From Monocercomonoides exilis (lineage: Eukaryota; Preaxostyla; Oxymonadida; Polymastigidae): a stretch of DNA of 64,000 bases. Every line of letters begins with the position of its first letter. Position 1 is the first letter of the stretch. Below, in pieces: positions 1-13,791 of the stretch. Location: assembly GCA_001643675.2 (NCBI GenBank), contig LSRY02000026.1, forward strand, positions 446,001-510,000, written 5' to 3'. Position numbers and translations under genes: made by a program. The notes under the pieces were generated by a model that was not told the origin of the DNA, did no database searches, and saw only the letters and a program-made list of their open reading frames with translations.

Positions 1-401
1 GTGTGCGTTGTGCGCTCAACTGGATTCACTGAAGAAGAAGATACAATCCTTATATCATGGATAAAAACCTTATTGGTATAAATGTGACAAAATACCTCCT
101 TCAGTTAAAATATATTTTTTATTTTAATAATGTGGAAAAAAACAACCTTTGTGACAAACTGGCAAAATCTATTATCTTCGACATCTCGACAAACATCAAA
201 ATTAATAAATCCAGTTGAATTTTCAAATTTGTTATGAAACATTGAAAAATGAAATATCCATTATTTTATAGAATTTTGAGTTTCAAAAGTCATAAAACAT
301 ATTGAGAAACCTAATCAAAAATTTTAGATAAAAAAAATATTTTCAACAGATATTTTTAACTTTAATGGTTTTTAACAGATCTGATTCAAGAGGAATATTT
401 T
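1..401. other. AT-rich sequence, no gene seen
   Basis: Very AT-rich DNA with no ORF of coding character and no recognisable RNA gene or repeat array. It precedes the first recognisable pieces of the hAT-like relic and may include its decayed upstream part. Confidence 0.5.
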
Positions 402-3400
402 GTGTCGAAGATCATCATGTTGTTTGAGGCAAATAAGTTTATTATGGATGAGAAATACAATTCAGTTTTCAAACAGCAACCAATTGAGCTGAAAAATAGT
501 TTATCTTCTGGATCAATTGTGTGCAAACGCTTATCCAGTGTTAAAAATTTCATTCATTCAAAAAAAAATATTGTTATAATCATAAGTTAGACGAATTCAA
601 AGCAAAAATAGATGAGTTGAATAAAAATGGATGTACGCTTGTATCATTGGTTCAAGGGAGATCAATCATTTTTTGTCAGTGTTCTTTTTTTCATTTTTAT
701 TTTTTTCACAAAGATTTTGATTACATATTTTATTCATTTTCAGATTATAAGCACCCAAACAATACTGGACAAGAGATTGGAAAAGTTCATTTTGAAGAAG
801 CCAAAGGAAAACTGTGGATAGCATTCGTCCTTGTTCTTGCAGATGGTTCTTTGAAAAAAAACGGTCATTTTTACTGCTTATGCCCAAATTGCAAATGTGG
901 AATAAACTGCACATTTTCTACAAGGAAAAAAACATATCGCATTGATGATCATTATTGTTCACTTGTGCATTCAACAACAATTGTCCCATATTTTGAAAAA
1001 CATAGCTTGTTGAAATCAAGCAATTCACGACAAACTCGAATTGCTCCATCTTTTCGGTTCTAGAAATTAATAGGAATGTTTTTGCATTTGATTAGTCATT
1101 GCAACATTGCATTTTTGTCTGCGTATTCAAAAGAGTTTAATTCTTTTATTACCGAAGTCATAAGAACATCTCAGGCAAATCTAACTCTTCCTTGCACATC
1201 AATTTTTACCACTCTCACTGCAAGAAAGCTTTCATCATTTATTGAAAATGAAACCAAGAAAAAGATTGAAGAAAGAAATGAAATGCTATCAAATTCTTCA
1301 GTTTCTGTGATGTTTGATGGAGGACTTATTGGTGGAAAAAAACACATTGTTATTTCTGTTGTTCCATTACAATCAAATGCACATCCTGTTTTTTGGGGAC
1401 TTCGAAAACATTGCGCAACTTCAGAACAATACTGCGAGCTTGCAATGAATATTATGAAAGAGATGAAAGATATAAAATCAGATGTTAGATGTTTCTGCAC
1501 TGACGGTCAACAATCTCAGAAAATTGCAATAAAAACATCCATGAATCTGTGAAAACATTCAGCACAGATTACATTGATAACGATATAAAACCGTTCTTCA
1601 TTTACAGAAACAATTATTTGATAAATCTGATTTAGATTCATTTGTTTAACTCTTCCAAATGACTGAAAGATTAAAACGAAAATTGTCCAATTTTCAAAAA
1701 ATTACAGAAATCATTCAACAAAGTATATCTCAAAACCCAAGAACCCAGTTTTTATCTCAACTCGTTGACTTTGTTTTTATAACATTTGTTTTTTTATTAG
1801 AAAAAATCGTTATAAAATTTTATATTTTTATTCATTAGAGAGTTCAACAATAACTGATGTGATTAAATGTGAAGTTCTACTGTTCCCACTTCAAACAATG
1901 CATCTTTTTATTGAGAATGATTCAACAAAGTTTGGATCAGTATCTCAATGCATTGTGGAGGCCTTTTCTCAATACACTTGGCTGTTGGAACTTGAAATGT
2001 TTGGTGAAGAAGCTTGGAATGAGATCATAATTCAATACATGGTTTTATTATACAATTATTTTTTGACTGGAGCAAGAGGTGATTTGTTAGCGTTGGCCTT
2101 TTCTTTAAATCCTGAAGGATCGATGCTGTACAGGCAGGGAATGTTTTCGAAATCTTTCTCAATGAAATTGGAGAATTTGAGGAATTTATATTCATCAAAA
2201 AATTCTGTTACCCTAAATGAAAAAATTTCACAAGAAATTGTGAGTTCTTCCACACCATTGTCTCCTTCTGAGCAAAACACAACATTAAATACACACCTCA
2301 GTCCATTGATGTATTTGCCTCCCTCTCAAATACCCGTCGATTCATCAGAAAATATTTATCTTTCAACCAATCATTCAATGCAATTATCCTCAGATTAATC
2401 TGCTAAAACAAATGTCATCAATGTCAGCCAACCCCCTTTCTAACAGAAACAACGGTTTTTGCATCTTCACAGATATTTGAGAAGTATAAAATTCAAAATA
2501 TATCACCATTTAGTGTTTCCGAATTAATATTTTCAATTTATAACTACAAAAAGGGAATACAACAGATTGATTCAACTCCTCCCATAGTATTATCTTTGTT
2601 CTTCAATTCTCAATGGTCAACACAACTTACTTCACTGCAAGCTTCAAAATCAGCAAACGAAAATATTCTTGCAATTATCATCAAATGTCTTGAAAAAGAT
2701 TGTCTGTCAAATTTATCGAATGAAGAAAATGGTTGCGAAGAAATAAGTGAGGATAATTTTGAAGAAATTTACGGGCTCATTGAAGCTGAACAAGAAGCAG
2801 AGAATGATGAATTCAATGAAGCACACATGTCTCATATTCCAACAACCATTTATCGTTCATTCAATCAAACTTGATTTGAAGATGGATCTTCAAATCGAAG
2901 CGAAACAAGCGATACAATCAGAATGGATATAGATAAAACAGAAAGAGGTTTGTGCAGTTCGGAAGAAATTGAGCAGGAGGATGTGGAAGATATTGGATCA
3001 AGCAGAAAAATAGATTATTTGTATATTCAGATAAAAGAGGAAAGAAAAAAATATTTGTTGCAAGTCCAAAAGGCTATTCAAATGGATTTGTTCACTCGCA
3101 TAAGAAGTGGATTTGAAAAATACGTTAAAAAAGTTCTTCATAATCAATCAGATCAACTGCAATCAGAATGCATTTCCTTACTCACATTTTTTTCAAATCG
3201 ATTAGGGTCAACTTTTTAATGGGACTTTTTTCTTTATTGGCACTTTTTTTGTTTTTGCGTGCCAGTCATTCAAAAAAGCTGGATGAACCTCAACGCTCGG
3301 ATGAGGGTGCTGATAAAACAAGATTATTAAATTACTGGTTTGTTTTTTAAATTTTGTTTATTTTTCGTAGAGATACAGCAATTTTTTATTTATTTTGAAG

Positions 3401-4432
3401 TGACTTTTTTCAGCCGAGGAAGCATTTCACAAATTTTTGAAATCCATTTTTAAAAACTACTAGCATTTTCCTTTTTATATTCAAAATCTTAAGTTTAACA
3501 ACTTGTTTTTTCTTGATTTTTTCACATTTCAATTTTTAATCAACATGCGAACACAATTTTGAAAATTTCTTTGTTATTAAAATGAAGTGTTAAAAATAAA
3601 AATATGATATGAAAATTACACACTCCAATAAAGAAGTGTGAAAAAGGTTGAAAATATAAATTTTCTTTTTATCTCAAACAGGTGAATGGTCACAACATTG
3701 AATGATTTGAGATCAAACTTTTTCTGTTTTGATGAGTATGACGCAAATAAAAAATTTTAATGTTCAACCTTTTTCACACTTCTTTATTGGAGTGTGTAAT
3801 TTTCATATCATATTTTTATTTTTAACACTTCATTTTAATAACAAAGAAATTTTCAAAATTGTGTTCGCATGTTGATTAAAAATTGAAATGTGAAAAAATC
3901 AAGAAAAAACAAGTTGTTAAACTTAAGATTTTGAATATAAAAAGGAAAATGCTAGTAGTTTTTAAAAATGGATTTCAAAAATTTGTGAAATGCTTCCTCG
4001 GCTGAAAAAAGTCACTTCAAAATAAATAAAAAATTGCTGTATCTCTACGAAAAATAAACAAAATTTAAAAAACAAACCAGTAATTTAATAATCTTGTTTT
4101 ATCAGCACCCTCATCCGAGCGTTGAGGTTCATCCAGCTTTTTTGAATGACTGGCACGCAAAAACAAAAAAAGTGCCAATAAAGAAAAAAGTCCCATTAAA
4201 AAGTTGACCCTATAAACCTCCAATTGTTCAAGACAATCCCCATGTTTATTCCTTTGAAATAGGAAAATGGGGAACTATACCTAACATATATGCAAATATC
4301 TGTTACTCATTAATCGTTTCTCCAGTCAGCGAATCCTCATGCGAACGACTTTTCTCACGACTGAAGCGAATAATTGAAGAAAGAAGACACACATTAACAA
4401 TGAATACATTAAATGTGCTGTTAATTTTGTGA
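402..4432 (+). pseudogene. hAT-like transposase relic, broken and interrupted
   Basis: Remains of a cut-and-paste transposase of the hAT superfamily. The clearest evidence is the 3' end (about 4250-4432), which reads YANICYSL then SPVSESSCERLFSRLKRI and ends at TGA. This matches the hAT C-terminal dimerisation motif (small residues, then ER-F-S, then R-R-L). Upstream pieces in shifting frames fit the rest. Residues around 860-990 hold a Cys/His-rich segment (CLCPNCKC followed by two His) like a DNA-binding zinc finger. The piece at 1076-1552 has a VMFDGG and CTDG context resembling the catalytic core. Breaks include an in-frame TAG at 1064, a frame loss near 1520, a stop at 2396-2398 and an in-frame TGA near 2875. 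A 1 kb palindrome at 3205-4210 separates the middle from the dimerisation domain. Superfamily call fairly sure, coordinates approximate. Confidence 0.7.
3205..4210. mobile_element. Foldback-type insertion with 448 bp inverted arms
   Basis: A long inverted repeat. The left arm is 3205-3652 and the right arm 3763-4210, 448 bp each, with a loop of about 110 bp. Every part of the arms I compared base by base was identical. Both ends begin GGGTCAACTTTTTAATGGG and abut TA (3203-3204 and 4211-4212), the target duplication expected for Tc1/mariner-type or foldback elements. No transposase ORF is inside, so it would be non-autonomous. It lies inside the hAT relic, so it arrived later. The arm identity means the hairpin is young, is kept identical by conversion, or is an assembly artefact. 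Confidence 0.85.
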
Positions 4433-4865
4433 ATAAATGATGTTCATCGAGTTTCTTATCGTTTTCATAATTTTCTAAGCAAATATTTTGTTTTAAGTTC
4501 AAATTGTGAACACATACACGAAAAGCTTTAAATAGAAAATCTTTATAATATCTCTTTAAATATTTTGTTTGTTTAATGAAAGAAAACGCCACAAACATAA
4601 AATAAATGAAATCACTCAGAGCTGGGAAAAACGATACATTAGTTAAAAACACGATTAATTGATTTTTGAACTGTAAAAATAACTTTTTTCATTCGCACTT
4701 TTGAAGGCTGACAGGAACTCTTTTCGCTGATAACAATGAAGCAAAACTTTTATCATTTCATGATGACGAAGTCTAGTGCATAATTGCGCTAATCAATTTT
4801 TTGTTTTGTTAATTGGAAGCCGCACTGCTTGTATAATCTCTTCCACTATTTTTCCTTAAAAATCT
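4433..4865. other. Intergenic, nothing recognised
   Basis: AT-rich spacer between the hAT relic end and the stop of the minus-strand giant gene copy A. No gene or repeat seen. Confidence 0.5.
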
Positions 4866-7800
4866 TCAACTTTCTTCTCCATCGTCAATTGCATCCGACA
4901 TCACCAGAATTACCGCTCCTTGGGAAAAGTGCTGGATAAACTCTAACTTCATGCAATTAAGAGATGGTCGATCGATTGAAGCTTCAGAGAAGCAGCTCTT
5001 CAATATTCTTCTCAAAGAGCAGTTTTGAAGAGCATCCGTGTTTGGCCTCTCCCCATTCAAAATCTTATCTCCCGCCACCTCTGCTGGATACTCCCCAAAC
5101 GGGATATCCAGAGTCAAACACTCCCACAGCATCATCCCAATCGAAAGCACAACTGACTTCTTCGTTGCTCCCATCTTCTTGTTCACCTGCAGCTCTGGTG
5201 CCTTCCACCTCAAACACTCTTTTTTGAAGTCATCCTCATCTTCAAAGGCAGATGAGGGAAGGGAGTCACTATCATCACTGGCAGATGTCACAACAGTCGA
5301 TAATGAGATGGATGATGAGTCCGAATCATCATCAGATGAGAAGTCAGAGTGCAAAACAATGCAGATCACCATGTGCTCAGAGAACAGAACAATGTGAGGA
5401 CTCAGAGTGGAAAGAGAAGATAATCCATTTTCCATCTCGTCAAAGGAGTGGAGAGCGAGATTGGCCACCCAGAACAGGATCTGAGCAGCTGTCTGCTCCC
5501 TCTCCTGAAGAGTCCCAATCGCCATCTCCTTTGTCTTGTTCAGCCCATGCAACAACATGAACAGTGAATCCCTTAAATCAACAATCAGCTTCTCATGAGG
5601 AGATGAACAGGCCATCGCATCCACCAGATTAGACATGGACGAGGTGGTTGGACACAGACTCTCTGGTCGGATAAAAGTGGAATCTGTGTCTGAAGTATCT
5701 GTGGTTGAGGTGGATGAAATTGATGGTGATGGTGTTCTCTTTTGAATCTCTTCTTCTTCTTTCTCATCAACCTTCTCCAACATCCATTGAGGAATCTTGT
5801 CTGAATCTCTCCCCAAAATGTATTCAGTGGAACCACTCTCAGAAAGAAGATGTTCTGATGACTCTGAATGTCCCAAGCTATTTTCATACACTCTCTTCTT
5901 TATCCTCTCTTCGTTCTTCTTCTCTGCTTCTCTCTCTGCTCTCCTCCATTGCTCCTCTGGTGACATCTCCATCGTCACCTTCTCAAATGCCTTTGGATCC
6001 TTCCTCACTGTGTCATTCACAATCTCTTCCAATTCCTTTGTTCTTCTCTTTTGCTTTCTCCATCTGACTGTAGAAATTAAATCAATGACGAGAACAATAA
6101 ATAATACAACAACCAACACAATAATAATCAACAACAAAGAAGATATCCCTTCTTTCCCTCCTTCAACAGTCCTTTCATCTCCTTTTCCAACACTTTCACT
6201 CCTGTTCTTCACAATAACCGAATCTGTTGATGAAAGGGAACCTGTTTTCCCAAACACAATCCACACACTCACTTCTGTCTCTTCTCTCACTTTCTCCAAT
6301 TCAGAACATGAAATAAACGTGTGAATCTCATTCTCTGACACAAACCCTTCTTCTTCAATCCCCTTTCTCACTATCTCCTCTTCTTCCCCATTTTTCATGC
6401 TCATCTTCACCGACAAATCACATGGAAGAAGCAACTTTCCCACAATCATCAACTCCACATCCCCATTTGGCTGTGTTGTGTTCTTCACCTCTTCCAAAAT
6501 GGGGATGTAAAATGATGATGCTCTCTCAGTTGCTATCCCTCCCAATTCGCATCCCTCATCCAATATCCACAGAGATGTGTTTGGCAACATTCCATCTCCC
6601 CCTTTCACACTCACAACATTCAACTCCCCGTTCCCTTCACAAATCACATTCCTTCTGGCTGATGAATATCCCTCAATCGATGGGTTGTTGTTCTCAAATT
6701 CTCCTTTCTCAATCTTCACACTCCCTCCACTCACCCACAACCCACCTCCCCTGCTCTTCATAATCGTTGTTTCCCTCATCTCCACATTGCTCTTCTCAAC
6801 ATCAACCAATGACCCATTCCATTTGCACAATCCTTCTATTCTCTTGTTTTCTTCATTGATAAACTCAATTTCTTTTTCTCCATCAAACACACATGCCTCA
6901 ATCCTCACATTCTTGGAATTCCTGATCTGCATCACCCTTCCCTTATCGACCGAATTCACACACTTTCCAAATGAGCTGTTCAGCACACTCACCTCTTTCT
7001 CAGCATCTTCCATAACAACAACACATCTCTTTAATGCTACAGTCACATTTTCAATGACCATCTCTTTCATCTCCATTTTCGCTTTCCCTCCAACACTCAC
7101 AACATCTCCCTCACCTTCGATATTCAATATTCTTGTTTCAACAATTGTCACATTCGATTCTTCACAAAATGAAAGAACTGATATTGTTGAATGAATATCC
7201 CTGAATGTTGTTTCTGATATCTTCAGCTCTCCACTTTCCACACTCACAATTGAACTGTTCAACTTCATAAACTCAACTGTTGTTGTTGAAGAAGACAAGA
7301 ATTCACAATTTCTCATCTCCATTGAACCATTCTTCACTTTCATGAGACAATTGTGAGTTGATTCAAATCCATTTTCAAACTGGAATGAGCACCTCTCCAC
7401 TGAACATACATTCACAAACTCCATCACACAATCCTTCTCAGCTAATTTCTCAATCTTGGAGTTCAGTTTCACTGTCGCCTGTGTCTTTTTCAATGAATTC
7501 ACAACCAGATCTCCAATCACACACTCCTTCCTCACAAACCCTTCTCCATCAATCAGAATCCCATTCATCACCCCTTCCTCGATGTGCTCAACCCCACAGT
7601 CGATGCTCGCACACGGAATGCTCTGTGCCCCACATCCCCTCCCATCACTCCCTCTCCCACTCACAAACACCTGTGCCGAATAATAGAATGTGATCAGCGG
7701 AATCAGATCAACATCTTCCTCGCTCCAACCATCCCTCCCACAGATCGAGTTGTTCGAGTTCAGTGACTCCTGGTTGTAGTTCAGAGCAAACAGTGTTTCG

Positions 7801-10800
7801 TTGATCTGGTGAGAAATCGAGTGGCATCTGACAAACACGTCTTTCCCCACATGTGCCTCATTCATCACAAACAGGATATTCACAATCTTGAAATTCAGAG
7901 GCGGAATCTGACTTTCATTTCCATAATTCGCATGTGGGTCTGATCCATCAATAAACAGCCCCCCTCCACACCCTGTCTCACTCGAGCACTTGCACATCGA
8001 AAACGTGCTCCCATTCACTTTCAACACCGACTCCCCACTCTTCAGCACCACTCTCATCCCCCCTCCTTCATCACTCAAACCACTCTTGCAACTCGACATC
8101 GAACACTCATCCACCACACACTCCACTCCATCTTCAAATGATCCCACATCAACAACACTCGCTCCAATCCCTTCATTTGTGATATTGGAAAATGAACACC
8201 CAACAACCCTCAGAACTGGTCTGTTCCCATTTGAAAATACCTTCTTTTCTCCATTCATCTGGTTATCCTCTTCCATCATCGAAATCAGGCTTCTTTCTTT
8301 CGCATCAGCAAATGAAATGTTCACATTCTGAACAGTCACCTCACCTGCACTTGGACTGAAGGCAATCAACCCTTTCAACTCTGAAATCAAACTCAACGAG
8401 CTCCTCTCAATCACAACACTCCCTCCATTCACTCTCATCACACAATATCCAAAACTCTCTGCCACCCCCCTCCCTGGCCCAAATGAACAATCTGAAACTG
8501 ACAATAATGTGTTTGCTCCAGAGGATTCAATCAACACTGAATGATGGGTTGTGACGGCTGGCTTTGTGAATGACACATTCACAAATGACAGACTCACATT
8601 CGAGGATATCATTGAATCATCATCAGACAAATCATTCTCATCTTCATCACTGATCGTCACTCCTGTCCCTTTCTTTGTCCCTTCAATCACCACTTTTGGT
8701 GAATCTGAAATTGATGATGAAAATGAAGAAGAAAATGAAATGGAATGACTCAGCAACCCTGATCCCACAATGGAAATATGTGTTTCCCCTCCTCCAAGTG
8801 TTGGATATCGAAGTGACATCAGGTGGTCAATCGATGAGCATGGTGCCTCGGAATACCCACACCCACTGAAGTCTCCTCCTTTCTCTCGAGAAACAAACCC
8901 ATCCCCACTCAAGTTCCTCCACAAATACACAACCAGTGCAATCACATATCCCTCCTCTCCTGTTGTCTTCCTCTCCCATCCACACAGCTCATCCAATGAC
9001 TTCAACTCATCTGAACTCATCTCCCATATCAGGTGCTCCTCATTCACAATCTCTCTCAGATCCCATCCTGACACAAACACATTCTTCCCTTTCCACCCAT
9101 CACATCCCTCAAATCCCATCCCTTCCATCACAAATGTTCCCATCTCATCTGCCAGCTTCACAAACATCCCTCCTCCCATTCCTCTCCCTCCGCTCACAAT
9201 CTCACTTGTTGGCACAACACATCCCGATAATTTCACTCCTTTCATCTCCAAACTCCCTCCCTTCCCCACTGATATCTTCATCCCTCCCCCTTTCATCCCA
9301 CTCCCCCCTGAACACACTGATGACAAATTGCATCCTTCAATATTCACATTCCCATTCACACTCATTTCTACATTCAAACATCCTCCTCCTCCTCCTCCTT
9401 CACTCCCACCAACAACTTCCACTCCACTCATTCGGCTGTTCACAATCTCCAATTCAACTCCATTCGAAACAACAATTGGTGATTTCCCACTCATTCTCAC
9501 TCCCCCTTCCATCACAAATCCATTCACAGTCAGCCCTCCTCCCTCAACACAAATCACATTGAATCCAATCACTTCATCATTTCCAAATGTGACTGAACAG
9601 CTGGTCATTGTGATGGTTGATGTTGAGGAGGAGGAGTGAATGAATCAACTTTTCTTCCCATTCATCTCTTCATTCAGCACAAATGACAAATGTCTCATCT
9701 CAAATGATTTTGAACATTCAATAAGGTTATTCTGGGTTATCGATCCTTCATCCCTCACTAACACTCTCATCCCTTCTTCTTTCCCTGAAACACTCACCCC
9801 AAATGAAACCACTTTCATCTCATTCTTTATCCATGATTCGGACACAACTTCGATTTCATTCACAGTGCTGCTCGCTCTCTTCCCAACACAATAGTCAATC
9901 GTCAAACACCCAAACTCCTCAAACCCACAATGGCTCTGATCCAGCGCCCTCTCTCCTCTCCCATCAACTCTCAGCTTCGAGCCAATTGAACACAAATACA
10001 CAAACAGCGGAATCACTTCCCCTTCTCTCCCATCCTCACTCCCACACAACTTCACAACATCTGTTGGAATCACACTTGAGTCAAAAAATGATAATGAACT
10101 TCCATTCACTTTCCACTCCAACAACACTCCTCCACCACATTCAACAAACACATCCTTCCCATATTGAGCTTTGTTATCCTCTCCAAACACAAACAATCCC
10201 TCTCTTCCAGATTCCATTTTCATTGAGCCATCCCTGCTCTCCATCACAATCATCATCCCCCCCCCTCTCCCTTCACTTCTCCCTTCTGAACTCTCCCCTG
10301 AACCCTTCGCCTCGCACCCATCAATCACACAACTCCCATTCACAACAACACTCCCTTCCCCATTCACAACAACACTCATCCCTCCTCCTCTTCCACCAAC
10401 ACACCTGCACCCCTTCACAACACACGAGTCAATCACAATTATCCCATTCTTCCCCTCATCCCCCTCTGCCCCAACCACTCCACTCACCCATCCTCCATCT
10501 CCACTTCTCTTCTCAATGTTGTTCACCTCACATCCACAAAACATAACTGATTCCACCCCTTCGCCAAACTCAATCACTGAATGTTCTCCAAATCTCAATG
10601 TCTCTGTGATCACCAATCCCTCCACTTTCATTTTTTCCCCAACCACATTCACAAAACAATATCCAATGGAATTCTCAGACGAACAAACAACAGAACAGTC
10701 AGTGAGTGTGAAGAGTGTTGAATTGGATGAAATCAGAGATGATGATGACGCACCAGACAGAACAGATGGAACACAAAACTTGATGTTTCTTATTGAACAT

Positions 10801-12860
10801 TTGCTCTGAACCTCAATCAGACAAGATGACTCAAAATTCTCTGGCGCTTTCACCCCAACTTCCATCCCTTTTGTGGCACATGAAATCTCCCATTCAAAGG
10901 AGTCTGTCATTCCAACCTCTTCAGCAAACTCAAATCCTGAATCCAATTCCATCTTCTTGTTTGTGTCTGGATATCTCACCTGCGCTGCATGCGTGATGGT
11001 GGCACACGGATAATAGTCAAACCCACAGAACCACGAGTCGTATCCCCCCAGCCCATCCTTCCCCTTCCCCACATGTGCTGCATCTGGATATCTGTCCAGA
11101 AACACATTCAGTGGGAACAGCCCCATTGTTGTGTCACTCCGATCATATCCCACCACCTCATTGTATTTTGATTCATCATGTTGAACATTCAGCTTTTCTC
11201 TTGTTATTCCCCAGCTCGCTGAATTGCTCCCATTCACAAACACATAATTCCCACCCAATGAAGCAGAACACCCTGAGAAGTCAACTGACACAATCGAGAA
11301 GTCAACCGAGTTATCAGCCAGATGCAGCATCATCCCTCCTCCATATTCTCCACTTGTGCATCTGTTCATTGTTGTTGATGCTTCAACCTGAAGCTTGCTT
11401 GTATCTGTTTCCATCTCAACCTTGATCCCTCCACCACTGCCATTCTCACACTCACAATCCTCAATTGTCACATTCTGAATAACAAATGCCTCCCCTTCCT
11501 TCACACTCTTTGCCACAACCACCCCATCTCCTTCTGTCAACTTCACATTATTCACAATCAAGTTCGCAATCATGCTTTCTCCAGAAGCAGTGGCTGTAAA
11601 AAAAAGGGCAGATGAGGAAGATGAAGAAGGAGATAAAACAGGTTCAGAGAACAATGGTTGAGAAATATTCATATCTTTGATCTCCACATCAACCATCGAC
11701 AGCTGTGATAGATGCACCACAAACACTGATGATGATATCACATATTCTCCAACATTACTCGTTGTGATCACAACATCCTCCAATGAGAGTGACCCACCTC
11801 CATCAGACACCACAGCCACACTTGGAGAAGGGATTAAATTTGAGTTGCAATCAACCTTCATGTGCAATAAACCAAGATGACCTGTTGACACAATGAACAG
11901 CGCTCCAGTTGGTAAAAGTGCTCCTGTTCCAATCGCACTTTCCATCCTCCCTTTCCCAATGACTGAAATCTTCTTTGTCCCAATCTGAATTGTTGTCACT
12001 TCGCTTTGATGATTACCTTTCATCAGCGTGATTGCCAAACTAATTTGTATTTCACACATCTCAAATCCCTTCTTCACTGTCAGACACGGATTTGATTCAT
12101 TTGCACCACACAATTCAGTTGCATCACTCCCATTCACTGAAACATATATAATTTTGTCTTTCAGCCAATCTTTCTTTTCTGTGTGCTGATGCAACCAAGT
12201 GTTTCCATTTGAATAATTATAGGAATAGCACATTCTCTGATCATCTGAATTCGTTGTGTAACATTCATAAAATGGATTTCCATTATTCAAATATATGTTA
12301 AAATCATCTGCATATTCAACATTATGACCGAATGGAGCAGAAGCATTTCTGCAATAGCATTCATGGAAGAACAGGAAACAACAATAGATTTTGTCATTTG
12401 GTGCTGTTGCTCGATTTGGATAAAAATATAATCCTCCTCCATATGAATAGACAGAACATGAAATGAACTGAATGCTCCTCATTTTGAATTGATTCGCGGA
12501 AATAGTTGCACAGCACATGCCCCCACCACCAGTATTTGTAACTGAGCATGAAAAGAAACAACAATCGAACACATGCATTCTCTCCTCCACCATTTTCATT
12601 TCCAATGCATCCTGTTCCTGAATCCTGAAAATTGTCGAGATAAAGTCCTCCTCCATAATTAACTGTTTTGCAATTCTGAAATTCACATCCGCTGACCCTG
12701 ACGCACAAAGAAATCGTATAAATTAGCATTCCTCCTCCATGCTGATTTTGCGCGTTACAAGCATTGAACGACTTGTTCTCAATATTGATGGAATTGATAG
12801 AACGACATATAATTCCTCCATCACGACAACATGCAAAACAGTCATTGAACAAGCATTATT
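4866..12860 (-). pseudogene. Giant beta-helix / TM / pseudokinase gene, copy A (truncated, stop-containing)
   Basis: Paralogue of the plus-strand gene at 46585-55858. Two long pieces, 12686-9645 and 9608-4866, are collinear with that gene and separated by one in-frame TGA (9645-9647). There copy A reads AGT TGA TTC and copy B has TGT GGA TTT. Order: cysteine/glycine-rich repeats of parallel beta-helix (pectin-lyase-like) type with recurrent GGG and NGS motifs; a hydrophobic transmembrane segment near 6065-6145 followed by basic RWRKQKRR; an acidic/serine linker; and a kinase-like C-terminus with RWKAPEL, MMLWE and PFGEYP but no visible VAIK, HRD or DFG. The 5' end breaks off near 12860, so signal peptide and first repeats are missing. 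A +1 frame change near 12575-12590 is shared with copy B. The last 60 or so residues differ strongly from copy B (DRPSL present here, RISL there). Probably a non-functional surface-protein copy. Confidence 0.8.
10337..10377 (-). repeat. 24 bp direct duplication specific to copy A
   Basis: CATTCACAACAACACTC occurs at 10337 and again 24 bp later at 10361. It adds eight residues (a second VVVNG unit) relative to copy B, whose corresponding site (about 50230-50260) has one unit. The frame is kept. Confidence 0.8.
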
Positions 12861-13417
12861 AAACCGGAAGCATCAGATTACAGGCCGTATAAGAAAACTG
12901 CTCTTCCATTCGAAGTACAGTTATCATTAAAGACTATTAACCTGCAGTTTTTGACTTATTCCTTGTACATGTAAAGTATATGAATTTGCACGGTAGCCAA
13001 AATGATCAAGCGTTTTATATTTATATATCCTATTTCAGTAAAGAAAAAACATATCAAGCAATGGCATTCATTAGCTAAGATCTAAAAAAATATAAATAAA
13101 AAATTCAATATAAAAAAATACAAAAACGCATTCATAGCATGCATGAATACATAAAATGAGCTATGAAGCCAACAAACTCCTTGAGAAATTATAAAATATA
13201 TACTATTGTGGTATAGATCAAAAATAATTTCTATTATGAAACAGTGATCATTTAATTTTTGGAGTTTTTTAACATTATTTTTCTGCCTTTTTCAGAATGA
13301 CATCAACTTTTATTAATTATTACAATTAAGTCTGTGTTACTGACGGACTCAAAAAATAAAAATTTGAAGAATTGACTGACTTACTAAAATAAAAAAAACC
13401 TAAATGGATGAAATGAA
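12861..13417. other. AT-rich spacer, nothing recognised
   Basis: Sequence upstream of the broken 5' end of copy A. It does not continue the homology with the N-terminal part of copy B, so the duplication or retained similarity ends here. Confidence 0.5.
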
Positions 13418-13419
13418 TA

Positions 13420-13674
13420 TGGGTGATTATTTTTGAAATCATAACTTTTTTCGGGGCATTAATTTTTCAAAGATTGTTTGTTTTTGGAAAAATTTTGTTT
13501 TCAAATGCACAATTCATGACGACTGTTTTGAAAACAAATGTTTTCACTCAAATAAAGATAGAGATGTTTTCTATGAGCTTTTTCATTTTTCAGTGTTCAT
13601 TAGTTGACATTCAAAAGAAAATTTCGAACTAAAAATTTTGAAAGAATAAATATGATTTCAAAAATAATCACCCA
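13420..13674. mobile_element. 255 bp MITE with TGGGTGATT termini
   Basis: Ends match as inverted repeats of about 24 bp starting TGGGTGATTATTTTTGAAAT. They are flanked by TA on each side (13418-13419, 13675-13676). No coding capacity. Size, TA target and terminal GGGTGATT link it to the pogo-like element at 14318-16348, which could be its transposase source. Related copies lie near 57354 and at 57796 (the latter split by a DIRS element). Confidence 0.8.
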
Positions 13675-13763
13675 TATATAAATATATCCAATAAAATTAA
13701 TAATTGAAACAACAAATTAAGCCTGTCTGACCTGACAAATTGCTTGAAGTTTCATCCTTCACT

Positions 13764-13791
13764 TATATATATATATATATATATATATATA
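13764..13791. repeat. (AT)n microsatellite
   Basis: Uninterrupted TA dinucleotide run of about 28 bp in noncoding DNA. Confidence 0.9.

Noticed and set aside
6422-10809. Many Ser/Pro/His-rich ORFs opposite the giant gene (for example 8770-9639)
   Set aside because: Shadows of the biased codon use of the minus-strand gene; the same shadows appear opposite copy B.
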